From Anaerolineales bacterium (GTDB lineage Bacteria; Chloroflexota; Anaerolineae; Anaerolineales; E44-bin32), in assembly GCA_030642885.1 (NCBI GenBank), contig DAOWMX010000024.1:1-13517 (forward strand): DNA of 13,517 nucleotides. The letters are read 5' to 3'. The notes under the pieces were generated by a model. The model was not told the origin of the DNA, searched no databases, and worked only from the letters and a program-made list of their open reading frames with translations. This document shows positions 6,961-13,517 of the stretch, in pieces. The position numbers and the translations under genes are program-made. Positions within the stretch are counted from its first letter, which is position 1; every line of letters starts with the position of its first letter.

Positions 6961-9537
6961 TCAGGATTTCTTTCTATTTTCAGGCTTTACTGTCCGGGCT
7001 TTCGTCGAAGAATTAGTTTTCTTCGAGGTCTTCCCCTTAGCTACCTTTTTAGATTTTGATTTTTGTTTTTTCGCTTTCTTAACGGGCTGCGGTGCAATCG
7101 TTGATCGAGGAAGGGATGGTGAGATCCGACGCACTCGGTTCTTCCCCTCTAGCTCGAAAATGACCTTGCCGGAAGAAGCACGCGCCCGCCTGGGTGCATC
7201 GCCGAAGCGCAGAGAGCGGGGAGCGCCGCGTGAGAAATGCACGACGGCGCGATTTTTAATCTCACCGATCACCGCCCCTACGATTTTGGCGGCTTCGCCG
7301 GATTTCCAGGTGAGCACTCCCTTGCCGTGACGGCCCTGACTCGGGAATTGCTTGAGCGCGCTGCGTTTGGCCTGGCCTCCCTCCGTAATCAAGAAAAGTT
7401 CCTGATTGGGTCGAACAACCCCCATTCCAACGACCTGAACATCTGTGCCGCCCAGCCGGATACCGAGGACGCCCGCAGCGGAGAGTCCCATCGGGCGGAC
7501 CTCTTTCTCAGAGAAACGGATGGCCATCCGCGCAGTGCTCACAAGCAGGACGTCGTCATTCCCTGAAGTCATTTCCGACCATCCGAGTTCATCGCCGGCA
7601 CCCACCCGGATTGCTTCGAAAGTTTTCGCTGATGGGCCGGGCATGGCGGCTAGGCTGGTTTTTTTCACCATGCCGTTGCGTGTCGTGAGGAACAGGAAAC
7701 CATCGCCATCATCCTGACCGATCTTATCGCCTGGGATGGCAATACCACCGATGAGTGCGGAGTCGAGATCGAACGCTGTAGCGCCAGAGATTTGCTTCGC
7801 CCCACTGGAATCATCACTCTCAGGCAGCGTGTGAACAAGAAGGGCGGATGCCTGCCCTTGAGCGTCGAAAAGGTAGAGTAGATCGTGCGAGTTTGCGCCG
7901 ATGACCAACTCGGGGGCGCCGCGCCCGGAGAGACTTGGCAGGCGCGCAGTTGGTGTGCGGTAAATCATCCCGGACGGGGTGACCACCACCCAGGTGTCTT
8001 TGTCGGGGGTGATGTCCGCCGCGGCCAGCACAGCCGTACGCTTCCCTTTCGTTGTTTGGGAAATCATCGTCCGCCGACGGTCGCTGAAGCTAACCTTGAT
8101 TTCAGCAAGTTCATCGGCGATTAAATTGCGAATCTTCTTCGGAGAACGCAGGAGACTCTCAAAGGTTTTAATTTGGGCGAGGATCTCCTTGTACTCCTTC
8201 TCGATGTTCTTTCGTTCGAGGCTGGAGAGTCTGCGGAGCGGCATATTTAGGATCGCCTGCGCCTGTGTAGCAGAAAGTTTCAGGCGCTGTTGAAGACGCT
8301 GACTTGCCTGGTCGGGATCTCTGGAGGTCCGGATCGTCTGGATGACGTCGTCCAGATTTTTCAAAGCAATCCGTAAGCCAGAGAGTATGTGTTCGCGCTC
8401 TTTGGCGCGCGCCAGGTCATACTCGCTCCGGCGTTTGACGACTTCCAGCCGGTGATCGAGGAAAACTCGCAGTGCCTGCTTCAGGCTCAACATCCGCGGT
8501 TCACCATCTACCAACGCAAGCATGATCACGCTGAAGGTCGTCTGCAAAGGCGTTCGGCGATGAAGCTCGGCGAGGATCTTCTCAGGCACGCCGGTCTTGG
8601 TAAGTTCGAGTACGATGCGCATGCCGTCACGATCGGATTCGTCGCGCAGATCAGCCAGGCCCTCGAGCCCGCCGCCGCGGGCGATTTCGGCGATGCGCTC
8701 GATCAGATTGGCTTTATTGACTTGATAGGGCAGCTCGGTGACGATGATACGTGAGCGACCGCGGCCCATATCCTCGACGTGGACGCGGGCTTGCAGCGTG
8801 AGTTTGCCGCGTCCACTTCCGTAGGCGGAGGCGAGTGGATCCACGTCCTCGGATTTCCGCACGATGATCCCACCCGTTGGAAAGTCGGGCCCGGGGATGA
8901 AATTCATCAGATCTTCAAGGCTGATATCGTCCAGTTTTGACCAGTTCTCGAGCATATGGATAAGTGCGTTGCAGACCTCACCCATGTTGTGGGGTGGAAT
9001 CGATGTGGACATCCCCACGGCGATTCCCGTGGCGCCATTTACGAGCATGTTTGGCGCCATCGCCGGGAGCACAGTTGGCTCGCGCATTGATCCATCGAAG
9101 TTGTCGACGAAGGCGACGGTGTCTTTGCCGAGATCGGCCATGATCTCGGTCGCAATAGGCGTCAGCCGCGCTTCGGTGTAGCGCATGGCCGCGGGTGGAT
9201 CTCCATCGACCGAACCAAAGTTGCCCTGCCCTTCTACCAGTGGGTAGCGCATAGAGAAGGATTGCGCCATGCGCGCCATCGCCTCGTAGACAGCCATATC
9301 ACCGTGAGGGTGGAATTTACCGAGCACCTCACCGACGATGCGCGCCGACTTGCGATGTGGGGAATCAGGCCGAAGCCCCATCGCGTTCATAGCGTGCAGG
9401 ATGCGCCGGTGGACGGGCTTTAGCCCATCGCGTGCATCAGGCAGGGCGCGAGAGATGATTACGCTCATGGCGTAGTCCAGATAGGACTGCTGCATCTCTT
9501 CGTTGATGTCGATCTGCTTGACCAAACCAACTTCCAT
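6961..9537 (-). CDS. gyrA: DNA gyrase/topoisomerase IV subunit A
   Basis: DNA-breaking subunit of a type IIA topoisomerase, 858 residues; it works with a GyrB/ParE ATPase subunit not encoded here. The winged-helix and tower core is full length: HPHGD at 76-80, catalytic Arg119-Tyr120 in AAMRYTEARL, the hinge LPYQVNKANL near 269-278 and the coiled-coil region about 370-490. The C-terminal propeller runs from about 510 to 800. The first blade has SGRGAP (537-542) where GyrA proteins have the QRRGGKG box; a QGRHGKG lies much later (734-740). A tail of about 45 residues after 815 is rich in Lys, Ser and Thr. The symbol gyrA is given by overall family; parC is possible because the canonical box is missing. 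ATG 9537 has GAGGTGA upstream and a good promoter at 9572-9600. No partner gene adjoins it. Confidence 0.9.
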   Translation of the reverse strand: MEVGLVKQIDINEEMQQSYLDYAMSVIISRALPDARDGLKPVHRRILHAMNAMGLRPDSPHRKSARIVGEVLGKFHPHGDMAVYEAMARMAQSFSMRYPLVEGQGNFGSVDGDPPAAMRYTEARLTPIATEIMADLGKDTVAFVDNFDGSMREPTVLPAMAPNMLVNGATGIAVGMSTSIPPHNMGEVCNALIHMLENWSKLDDISLEDLMNFIPGPDFPTGGIIVRKSEDVDPLASAYGSGRGKLTLQARVHVEDMGRGRSRIIVTELPYQVNKANLIERIAEIARGGGLEGLADLRDESDRDGMRIVLELTKTGVPEKILAELHRRTPLQTTFSVIMLALVDGEPRMLSLKQALRVFLDHRLEVVKRRSEYDLARAKEREHILSGLRIALKNLDDVIQTIRTSRDPDQASQRLQQRLKLSATQAQAILNMPLRRLSSLERKNIEKEYKEILAQIKTFESLLRSPKKIRNLIADELAEIKVSFSDRRRTMISQTTKGKRTAVLAAADITPDKDTWVVVTPSGMIYRTPTARLPSLSGRGAPELVIGANSHDLLYLFDAQGQASALLVHTLPESDDSSGAKQISGATAFDLDSALIGGIAIPGDKIGQDDGDGFLFLTTRNGMVKKTSLAAMPGPSAKTFEAIRVGAGDELGWSEMTSGNDDVLLVSTARMAIRFSEKEVRPMGLSAAGVLGIRLGGTDVQVVGMGVVRPNQELFLITEGGQAKRSALKQFPSQGRHGKGVLTWKSGEAAKIVGAVIGEIKNRAVVHFSRGAPRSLRFGDAPRRARASSGKVIFELEGKNRVRRISPSLPRSTIAPQPVKKAKKQKSKSKKVAKGKTSKKTNSSTKARTVKPENRKKS

Positions 9538-9571
9538 ACTTCACCTCGAATAGGTTTTAACTGGCGCCGCT

Positions 9572-9600
9572 ATGATAAGTGAGCCGCAAGTGGGCGTCAA
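9572..9600 (-). promoter_or_regulatory. sigma-70-type promoter for the topoisomerase gene
   Basis: On the minus strand, TTGACG (9600-9595) is followed after exactly 17 bases by TATCAT (9577-9572). These match the -35 and -10 hexamers of the housekeeping promoter at five of six positions each. The predicted transcript would begin near 9565 and leave a leader of about 28 nt carrying the ribosome-binding site GAGGTGA. Seen in sequence; activity is inferred. Confidence 0.65.
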
Positions 9601-9637
9601 ATCGGAAGATGTTTATTTATTGGTTTCCGCGTAGTAG

Positions 9638-9656
9638 AGAGATGCCAACCATCTCT
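9638..9656. repeat. perfect 7-bp inverted repeat in the divergent spacer
   Basis: AGAGATG (9638-9644) and CATCTCT (9650-9656) are perfect reverse complements around a 5-base centre, CCAAC. The dyad lies between the promoter of the minus-strand topoisomerase gene and the plus-strand propeller lipoprotein gene. It ends 5 bases before a TATAAT at 9662-9667, so it would cover the -35 position of any promoter using that hexamer. It could be an operator or an RNA hairpin; there is no T-run on either side, so a terminator is unlikely. Confidence 0.4.
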
Positions 9657-9661
9657 TGTCT

Positions 9662-9667
9662 TATAAT
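9662..9667 (+). promoter_or_regulatory. possible -10 element (TATAAT) for the propeller lipoprotein gene
   Basis: A perfect TATAAT on the plus strand, about 160 bases before the ATG at 9826. No good -35 hexamer lies 16-18 bases upstream; that stretch is taken up by the 9638-9656 dyad. The surrounding DNA is A+T-rich, so a chance match is quite possible. Confidence 0.25.
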
Positions 9668-9825
9668 ACTTTGTAGATTCAACTCGAACCTGCAACACAT
9701 AAGAATGATGATGAGATTAGTGTCGTTACTGTTCTATACCCCGAATCCATTTACTAAGCCTACAGATGGACTTACAAATGATAATAGAGAAAACCTCGAT
9801 CTCTGGGAAAGTAGTGGAGGCTCAG

Positions 9826-10602
9826 ATGCTCAGAAAAGGATTGCCTGTTAACACTGGTTACGTTATGGGCTTTGCGCTAAACACAATCTTGCTCCTGGCA
9901 GCGGCTTCGTGTACGAATGTTCAACCGACAACTCTCAGAACCCCAAGCCCATCACATGTAACACTAGCTGCTCGGACCAACACTCCTTTACATGAACTCA
10001 CACCATCAGAAGCGCCATTAACAATCCCTACCGATTCAACTCCTTCTCAGGATAGAAAGCATACTCCCACACCAAGCTGGTCCGCTGCATCTCTAGACCA
10101 CGGTCTTTATGTTGTATCAATGACAAGTCGCGGTCTCTTAGTAAGGGATCTCCAAGGCAGTGAAGTAGGGGAGGTTCCTTCGGTGTATGACCCTGCAGCG
10201 AGCCTATCCTCATATGGGTTAAAAATCGCATACCGCGCGGCAGGTTGGTCAGCCGTGAAACTCCTTGATCTTGATAGGTTGTCTGAGAGTGAGGTCGGCC
10301 GTGGATCTAACCTCGAGTTTGGCGGAGGGTCATGGGCGCCGGACGGATTGTTCATCGTGTTTGATGGCGTGGAGATTGAACCGGTTTCGGGGGAAGATTG
10401 GTCATCTCTTTATTTGATAGATATCCCATCCGACACAATTACGCGATTAACATTCTGGTGGACAGCGGAGGTGACACCTGCATGGTCGCCAGACGGGAGA
10501 TGGATTGCTTACGCGTCGGATCACCACTTCGAGCACCCTGGCGAAAAGGACCTTTATGTATACGATCTGAATTGCGTCAACCACCCAGAGGAATGTGCTT
10601 GA
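9826..10602 (+). CDS. Beta-propeller (WD40/PD40, TolB-like) lipoprotein, N-terminal part
   Basis: Lipoprotein of 258 residues as read. The frame is open from 9766, but ATG 9826 is chosen because GTGGAGG stands 5 bases before it and the protein then begins with a normal signal peptide: basic start, hydrophobic core, Cys29 in AAASC. A Thr/Pro/Ser-rich linker (about 31-85) leads into propeller repeats. SWAPDG and PAWSPDGRWIAYASD (about 208-222) are PD40/WD40-like blade motifs as in TolB, which bind peptide or protein partners; the partner here is unknown. The frame stops at TGA just after DLYVYDLNC, a blade's outer strand, so the propeller is cut short. The rest continues in the +1 frame from 10595. 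This is most likely one gene broken by a one-base insertion. Confidence 0.7.
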   Translation: MLRKGLPVNTGYVMGFALNTILLLAAASCTNVQPTTLRTPSPSHVTLAARTNTPLHELTPSEAPLTIPTDSTPSQDRKHTPTPSWSAASLDHGLYVVSMTSRGLLVRDLQGSEVGEVPSVYDPAASLSSYGLKIAYRAAGWSAVKLLDLDRLSESEVGRGSNLEFGGGSWAPDGLFIVFDGVEIEPVSGEDWSSLYLIDIPSDTITRLTFWWTAEVTPAWSPDGRWIAYASDHHFEHPGEKDLYVYDLNCVNHPEECA

Positions 10603-10936
10603 GATGAGTAAAAGGCTAACGCACTTCGGCCCGGGAGGCGTCGCCATATCACCATCATGGTCACCAGACGGACGGATGATTGCATTTGAGTGCGTATATC
10701 AGGGTGAGGCAACGTCAGACATCTGCATTCTGGATGTTACTTCCGGAGAAATTAGCCGCCTAATCCAGTCAGAACGCTCAGAGTGGCGCCCTATCTGGTC
10801 TCCAGATGGGGAGTGGATTCTCTTTATGAGACACTCGCCGCAAGAGTTGGTAATAATGCATCCTGATGGGACTGACGTGCATGAGATTTCATTACAGGAT
10901 TATGAGGAAGCAATTGGATGGATTCTCATTAAGTAG
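10595..10936 (+). CDS. Beta-propeller protein, C-terminal part (displaced frame)
   Basis: A reading frame of up to 113 residues, from GTG 10595 or more simply ATG 10604. It contains two further propeller motifs, PSWSPDGRMIAFE and PIWSPDGEWILF, each followed by the usual outer strand (ICILDVTSG; LVIMHPDG). It has no signal peptide and no convincing ribosome-binding site, and it begins in the middle of a blade, so independent function is unlikely. It overlaps the preceding frame by 8 nt. It could be translated by coupling as a separate chain, but the simplest reading is the tail of the same gene after a frameshift. Confidence 0.5.
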   Translation: MLEMSKRLTHFGPGGVAISPSWSPDGRMIAFECVYQGEATSDICILDVTSGEISRLIQSERSEWRPIWSPDGEWILFMRHSPQELVIMHPDGTDVHEISLQDYEEAIGWILIK

Positions 10937-11141
10937 GATCCACGAGGTACCTTCTCCGAAGATCCTTTCATCGGCAAAGATCTCTGCTGACAGGGAATCG
11001 CCTGTTTGCTTCACCTGCTTTGGTGAGAGAGTATCTAAGCGGGGATAAGGACCGCCTCGCATGGCACATACGTAGCTTACATCATCGGCTACACATATCT
11101 CTCTGAAATCCCTATCCTCAATCCTGTCTAGCAGATATCAT
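10937..11141. other. non-coding stretch, nothing recognised
   Basis: About 200 bases after the propeller gene with no reading frame that I recognise in either strand. A small TCACC/GGTGA hairpin around 11010-11025 has no T-run. The stretch may be further decayed sequence belonging to the RHS relic that follows, but I could not align it. Confidence 0.3.
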
Positions 11142-11658
11142 AAGGTGGTCGTTCCGCCTTCGATACAGCCACCTATACAAGGTACAACGGAACGACGAAT
11201 GTAGATGGGCAGGTAGATTTCACTCTGCTGTAGGGAAGCTATCGCTTCCGCTCGGACTACGACGGCGTGCATTTCTGGATCGATGAGATTAACCACTGCA
11301 TGATTCCCGGATGCAATGAGGCGATGGTAGAGATCCCTGGCGGGACGGGGGAGGAAAATGTCACAATCGACTACACCTACGACCCGCTTTATCTCCTCAC
11401 GGCTGCCGATTATGACACCGGCGAGTTCTTCCACTTCACCTACGATGTTGTGGGAAACCGGATGACGCCGGAGACACATGAGGAAACCAACAACTATATC
11501 TACGACATCGCCAATCGGCTGAGCGAGGTGGATGGGGTAATGAATAGGGGGGATGATAATCGGATTCTGTATTTGATGGTTGCAGGACGTAAACCGACGA
11601 TCACGCCAACTTGGGCACCGTTCAGATAAATAGCGGGTTTGGACAGCTCAGAGATACC
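11142..11658 (+). pseudogene. RHS/YD-repeat protein relic
   Basis: A decayed piece of a large secreted RHS-repeat protein. Reading across frames: KVVV (from 11142), a frameshift, then AFDTATYTRYNGTTNVDGQV and DFTL, an in-frame TAG at 11231-11233, then GSYRFRSDYDGVHFW, INHC and PGC. These look like a carboxypeptidase-regulatory-type beta-sandwich repeat. Next comes a clean YD-repeat block: IDYTYDPLY, FHFTYDVVGNRM, NNYIYDIANRLSEVDG (to about 11538). After that the frame breaks repeatedly, but DDNR, DHAN and NSGFGQLRD can still be matched to the next YD repeats (near 11550-11655). Several indels and a stop mean no product. The start, transmembrane parts, RHS core and toxin end are all absent, so only an inner fragment survives. 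Longest open stretch: 11267-11629. Confidence 0.7.
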
Positions 11659-11693
11659 AACAGGTACGCCGGATCCTACAGGGCGTACCTGTT
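11659..11693. terminator. intrinsic terminator, probably shared by both strands
   Basis: AACAGGTACGCC (11659-11670) and GGCGTACCTGTT (11682-11693) form a perfect 12-bp stem around an 11-base loop. On the plus strand the stem runs into TTTT (11692-11695), a usable though short U-tract. On the minus strand the stem starts 17 bases after the stop of the vWA gene at 11710 and is preceded by an A-tract, but is followed only by GTTGG. It fits best as the terminator of the plus-strand relic and as a weaker one for the vWA gene. Confidence 0.7.
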
Positions 11694-11709
11694 TTCCCTA
11701 CAATTATAT

Positions 11710-13203
11710 TCACTGGACTTCAATGGTGGGAAGGTCATCCATAGAAGGAACCGGTGTGGTTCCCCACCGCTGAGGCTGCTCACCCAGAGGTAATGGTGAG
11801 GGTTGAGCTTCTGATGGATCGAAGCCGAGATAGGTCACGAGCGTTATGAGATAGCGCTGGAAGAGATCGGCGTCCTGCACCATTTGAGCATCGCCTGTAA
11901 CCGTAGAGACGCGTCGTAATTCTGCTTCGATGTCATATGCAAGCTGCCAAGCGTCCAAGAAACGTCCGTTATCCACGAGGCCGCTGATGGTCTTGAGCGC
12001 TTCTGCAGATTTTACGATTGTTGCATTGCGGCAGACCTCAATATCTTCGAGGGGGTTAGTACGCCCATCTTCTACGACGCGCATCGTAACCGCTTCATAG
12101 ATCTCCCGCGGTTTTTGTGCGAAGACGTCCATGTATTGAAGTGTGACTTCAGCGATGGTCATAGAACCCATCGAGCCGGATTGGCCATCAAGCCGTACCA
12201 TGATAACCTGGCTGTCTCCAGCACCCATATCCTGGAGCAGAACCTGGGCGCCTTCGGCAGGGATGTGACCGTCAAACCCGGTAATGGAAACCAGTTGGAC
12301 TCCCCGGGTTGGGCGGATGCTTACCCGGACGTCCGCTGCGACCTTCTCCACCAGGCCTTCAACTTCTTGCATGAAAACCTTCTCCATCTCCTGCGCGGAG
12401 TCGACGAAGTGGTAGGCGCCCTTTCCCTGCCGCGCCAGTGTGCTAAGCAAATGATCGTTCAGGTCATATCCGAGGCCTATCGTGGAGAGGTAAATGCCGC
12501 GGTCGTTGTAGGCCAGGGCATCGGCAGCGATGCGGTCGGCGTTCGTGACGCCTTCATTGGCGATCCCGTCGGTGAGTAGGATGACCCGGTTACTGAAGCG
12601 GATATCGAAGTTCTGGTCCACTTGCGTCAAGCCGAGCATCAAGCCTGCGTGGAGATTTGTGGACCCACCAGGATGCAATTTCTCAACGGTTTGTCGTATC
12701 CAATCCCCACTTCCCACATCCTGGGCTGGACGGATTAACCGCGCATCATCGCTGTAAGCTACGATGGCGACAATGTCATCGGGGTGGAGTGAGCCCAGGA
12801 AGACCATCAGGGATTGTTTAAGGTACGGCATCTTGTCAGGTGAACTCATTGAGCCACTGACGTCGAGCACGAGGGCGAGATTCAAAGGTGTTCTGGTCTC
12901 CGGCTCCGCATGCTGCGCTTGAAGACCGATCTGCAGCCAGATCTCTCCACCGCTTGCAGGTAGATGTGTATTCCCGAGGCGTAAGTCCAAGCCCAAGGGC
13001 TGATTGACGGGCTCGGTGAATCGCTGTTCGTAGTAATTTAAATACTCATTAACACGTATTGACTCTGCAGGGACGATAGCTCCTCGGTTGATCGCTCCAC
13101 GGCTTATGGATTTGGAAGCATCCGCCGGTGCGCAGCTGCTTATGAGGGCTGCGACCAGGATGATCGTCAGGAGCAGACTGGGTTGGGATAATCGCTTGAA
13201 CAT
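11710..13203 (-). CDS. von Willebrand factor type A domain lipoprotein (YfbK-like)
   Basis: A 497-residue lipoprotein with one vWA domain, expected to act outside the membrane by binding a protein partner through a metal ion; the partner is unknown. The signal peptide ends in LISSC with Cys24. Residues 48-76 (RVNEYLNYYEQRF and following) resemble the segment before the vWA domain in YfbK-type proteins. The vWA domain spans about 107-280 and its MIDAS is complete: Asp114, Ser116 and Ser118 in DVSGS, Thr182 in GGSTN and Asp212 in TDG. A beta-rich region and a helical C-terminal part (about 395-460) follow, ending in a Pro-rich tail. ATG 13203 has a perfect AAGGAGG five bases upstream, so the start is firm. 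It diverges from the HTH gene at 13324; no moxR-type AAA ATPase is beside it. Confidence 0.9.
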   Translation of the reverse strand: MFKRLSQPSLLLTIILVAALISSCAPADASKSISRGAINRGAIVPAESIRVNEYLNYYEQRFTEPVNQPLGLDLRLGNTHLPASGGEIWLQIGLQAQHAEPETRTPLNLALVLDVSGSMSSPDKMPYLKQSLMVFLGSLHPDDIVAIVAYSDDARLIRPAQDVGSGDWIRQTVEKLHPGGSTNLHAGLMLGLTQVDQNFDIRFSNRVILLTDGIANEGVTNADRIAADALAYNDRGIYLSTIGLGYDLNDHLLSTLARQGKGAYHFVDSAQEMEKVFMQEVEGLVEKVAADVRVSIRPTRGVQLVSITGFDGHIPAEGAQVLLQDMGAGDSQVIMVRLDGQSGSMGSMTIAEVTLQYMDVFAQKPREIYEAVTMRVVEDGRTNPLEDIEVCRNATIVKSAEALKTISGLVDNGRFLDAWQLAYDIEAELRRVSTVTGDAQMVQDADLFQRYLITLVTYLGFDPSEAQPSPLPLGEQPQRWGTTPVPSMDDLPTIEVQ

Positions 13204-13281
13204 TGGAACCTCCTTGACTGAGTTGTGGCCGAATTACCTGTTTCTATTCTTTCTCGGAGCCGGTACACTTCAAGCATCAGT

Positions 13282-13313
13282 TGTGTTACATTGGGTGCAA
13301 CACAGCGTGCAAC
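13282..13313. promoter_or_regulatory. dyad and direct repeat between vWA and HTH genes (possible operator)
   Basis: TGTGTT (13282-13287) and AACACA (13299-13304) are reverse complements 11 bases apart. Overlapping this, GTGCAAC occurs twice with a 12-base period (13295-13301 and 13307-13313). Both lie in the 120-bp spacer of the divergent pair, just before the HTH start. They could be the HTH protein's own binding site. The arms are short, so chance is a real alternative. Confidence 0.3.
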
Positions 13314-13323
13314 CCGGGATGGA

Positions 13324-13517
13324 ATGACCGTGGATTCATTTTCTGAATTGTTATCGATGTTCGCCGAGCGAGCCGGTATTAGTGACGCCGAATTAGCTCG
13401 TCGTTTGGGCGTAAGCAGGCAGACCATCTTCAGGTGGCGCGAGGGGGAAACACAGCGACCCCGTCATAGGGAAGATGTGGTCAGACTTGCCGACGCTCTT
13501 CGCCTGGAACCAGAAGA
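13324..13517 (+). CDS. XRE-type helix-turn-helix protein, 3'-truncated by the window
   Basis: The frame runs open from ATG 13324 to the window end (64 complete codons). The protein begins MTVDSFSELLSMFAERAGIS, then DAELARRLGVSRQTIFRWREGE (about residues 21-42), a clear HTH of the XRE/Cro-CI class, followed by REDVVRLADALRLEPE, its usual closing helices. It is therefore DNA-binding at its N terminus. In Chloroflexota and actinobacteria this kind of domain often heads a larger protein (NTPase, TPR or WD40 repeats), so what follows is unknown. The ribosome-binding site is weak (GGGA just upstream). GTG 13330, two codons in, is an alternative start. Divergent from the vWA lipoprotein gene. Confidence 0.8.
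   Translation, partial: MTVDSFSELLSMFAERAGISDAELARRLGVSRQTIFRWREGETQRPRHREDVVRLADALRLEPE

Larger units (their letters stand above)
9826..10936 (+). pseudogene. frameshifted beta-propeller lipoprotein gene (composite)
   Basis: The two reading frames 9826-10602 and 10595-10936 together make one propeller lipoprotein of about 370 residues with at least four SPDG-type motifs. Dropping one T from GCTTGAG near 10599 joins them, reading from PEECA straight into EMSKRLTHFG, a normal blade-to-blade transition. Nothing else in either part is broken, so the damage is a single indel. It may be a true recent mutation, a sequencing or assembly error, or less likely programmed +1 frameshifting at the GCT TGA site. 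Confidence 0.65.

Noticed and set aside
9579..9851. 90-codon plus-strand frame in the spacer after the topoisomerase gene
   Set aside because: No recognisable domain; overlaps the topoisomerase promoter and the well-supported start at 9826.
10595..10610. Programmed +1 frameshift like that of prfB
   Set aside because: The site is GCT TGA, not the slippery CTT TGA, and no upstream Shine-Dalgarno-like booster stands at the right distance; a plain indel is simpler.
13225..13272. Minus-strand TTGAAG-N16-AAGAAT as promoter of the vWA gene
   Set aside because: Only four of six matches in each hexamer; not enough to annotate.

Overview
The window reads as chromosomal DNA of moderately high G+C from a free-living bacterium. 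My best guess is Chloroflexota, Anaerolineae-like. That rests on four things: several lipoproteins with Pro/Thr/Ser-rich linkers; a DHH/CBS-type poly(A) polymerase-family nucleotidyltransferase; the style of an RHS (YD-repeat) relic; and a short XRE-type HTH domain starting a gene at the right edge. All of this is inference from protein style, not a database result. I see no rRNA, tRNA, CRISPR array, IS element or phage gene.

Layout, left to right. 1-2104 (+): the 3' part of a CBS plus nucleotidyltransferase (CCA-adding/poly(A) polymerase family) gene, overlapped by 8 nt by a GNAT acetyltransferase gene. 2229-6839 (+): three consecutive, overlapping, paralogous genes. Each encodes a lipoprotein with one LysM domain, a conserved helical middle domain and a C-terminal M23 metallopeptidase domain whose zinc-ligand spacing (H-x12-D, later H-x-H) matches the LasA/beta-lytic (M23A) type. 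This gene triplet is the most distinctive part of the window. 6961-9537 (-): a GyrA/ParC-type topoisomerase subunit that lacks a recognisable GyrA box in the first propeller blade and ends in a lysine-rich tail; it has a good promoter at 9572-9600.

9538-11700 is more A+T-rich and decayed. It holds a beta-propeller (WD40/PD40, TolB-like) lipoprotein gene split by a single-base frameshift, about 200 bp of nothing recognisable, and a badly degraded fragment of a large RHS-repeat protein. It ends in a strong 12-bp-stem terminator. 11710-13203 (-): a von Willebrand factor A lipoprotein with an intact MIDAS. It diverges from an XRE-type HTH gene (13324 to the window end, truncated) across a 120-bp spacer holding a small dyad and a direct repeat.

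Working together: the three LysM/M23 lipoproteins look like one transcription unit for cell-wall binding and cutting on the outside of the membrane. The other genes do not show an obvious shared pathway. The vWA gene and the HTH gene may be linked through their common intergenic spacer, which is inference only.
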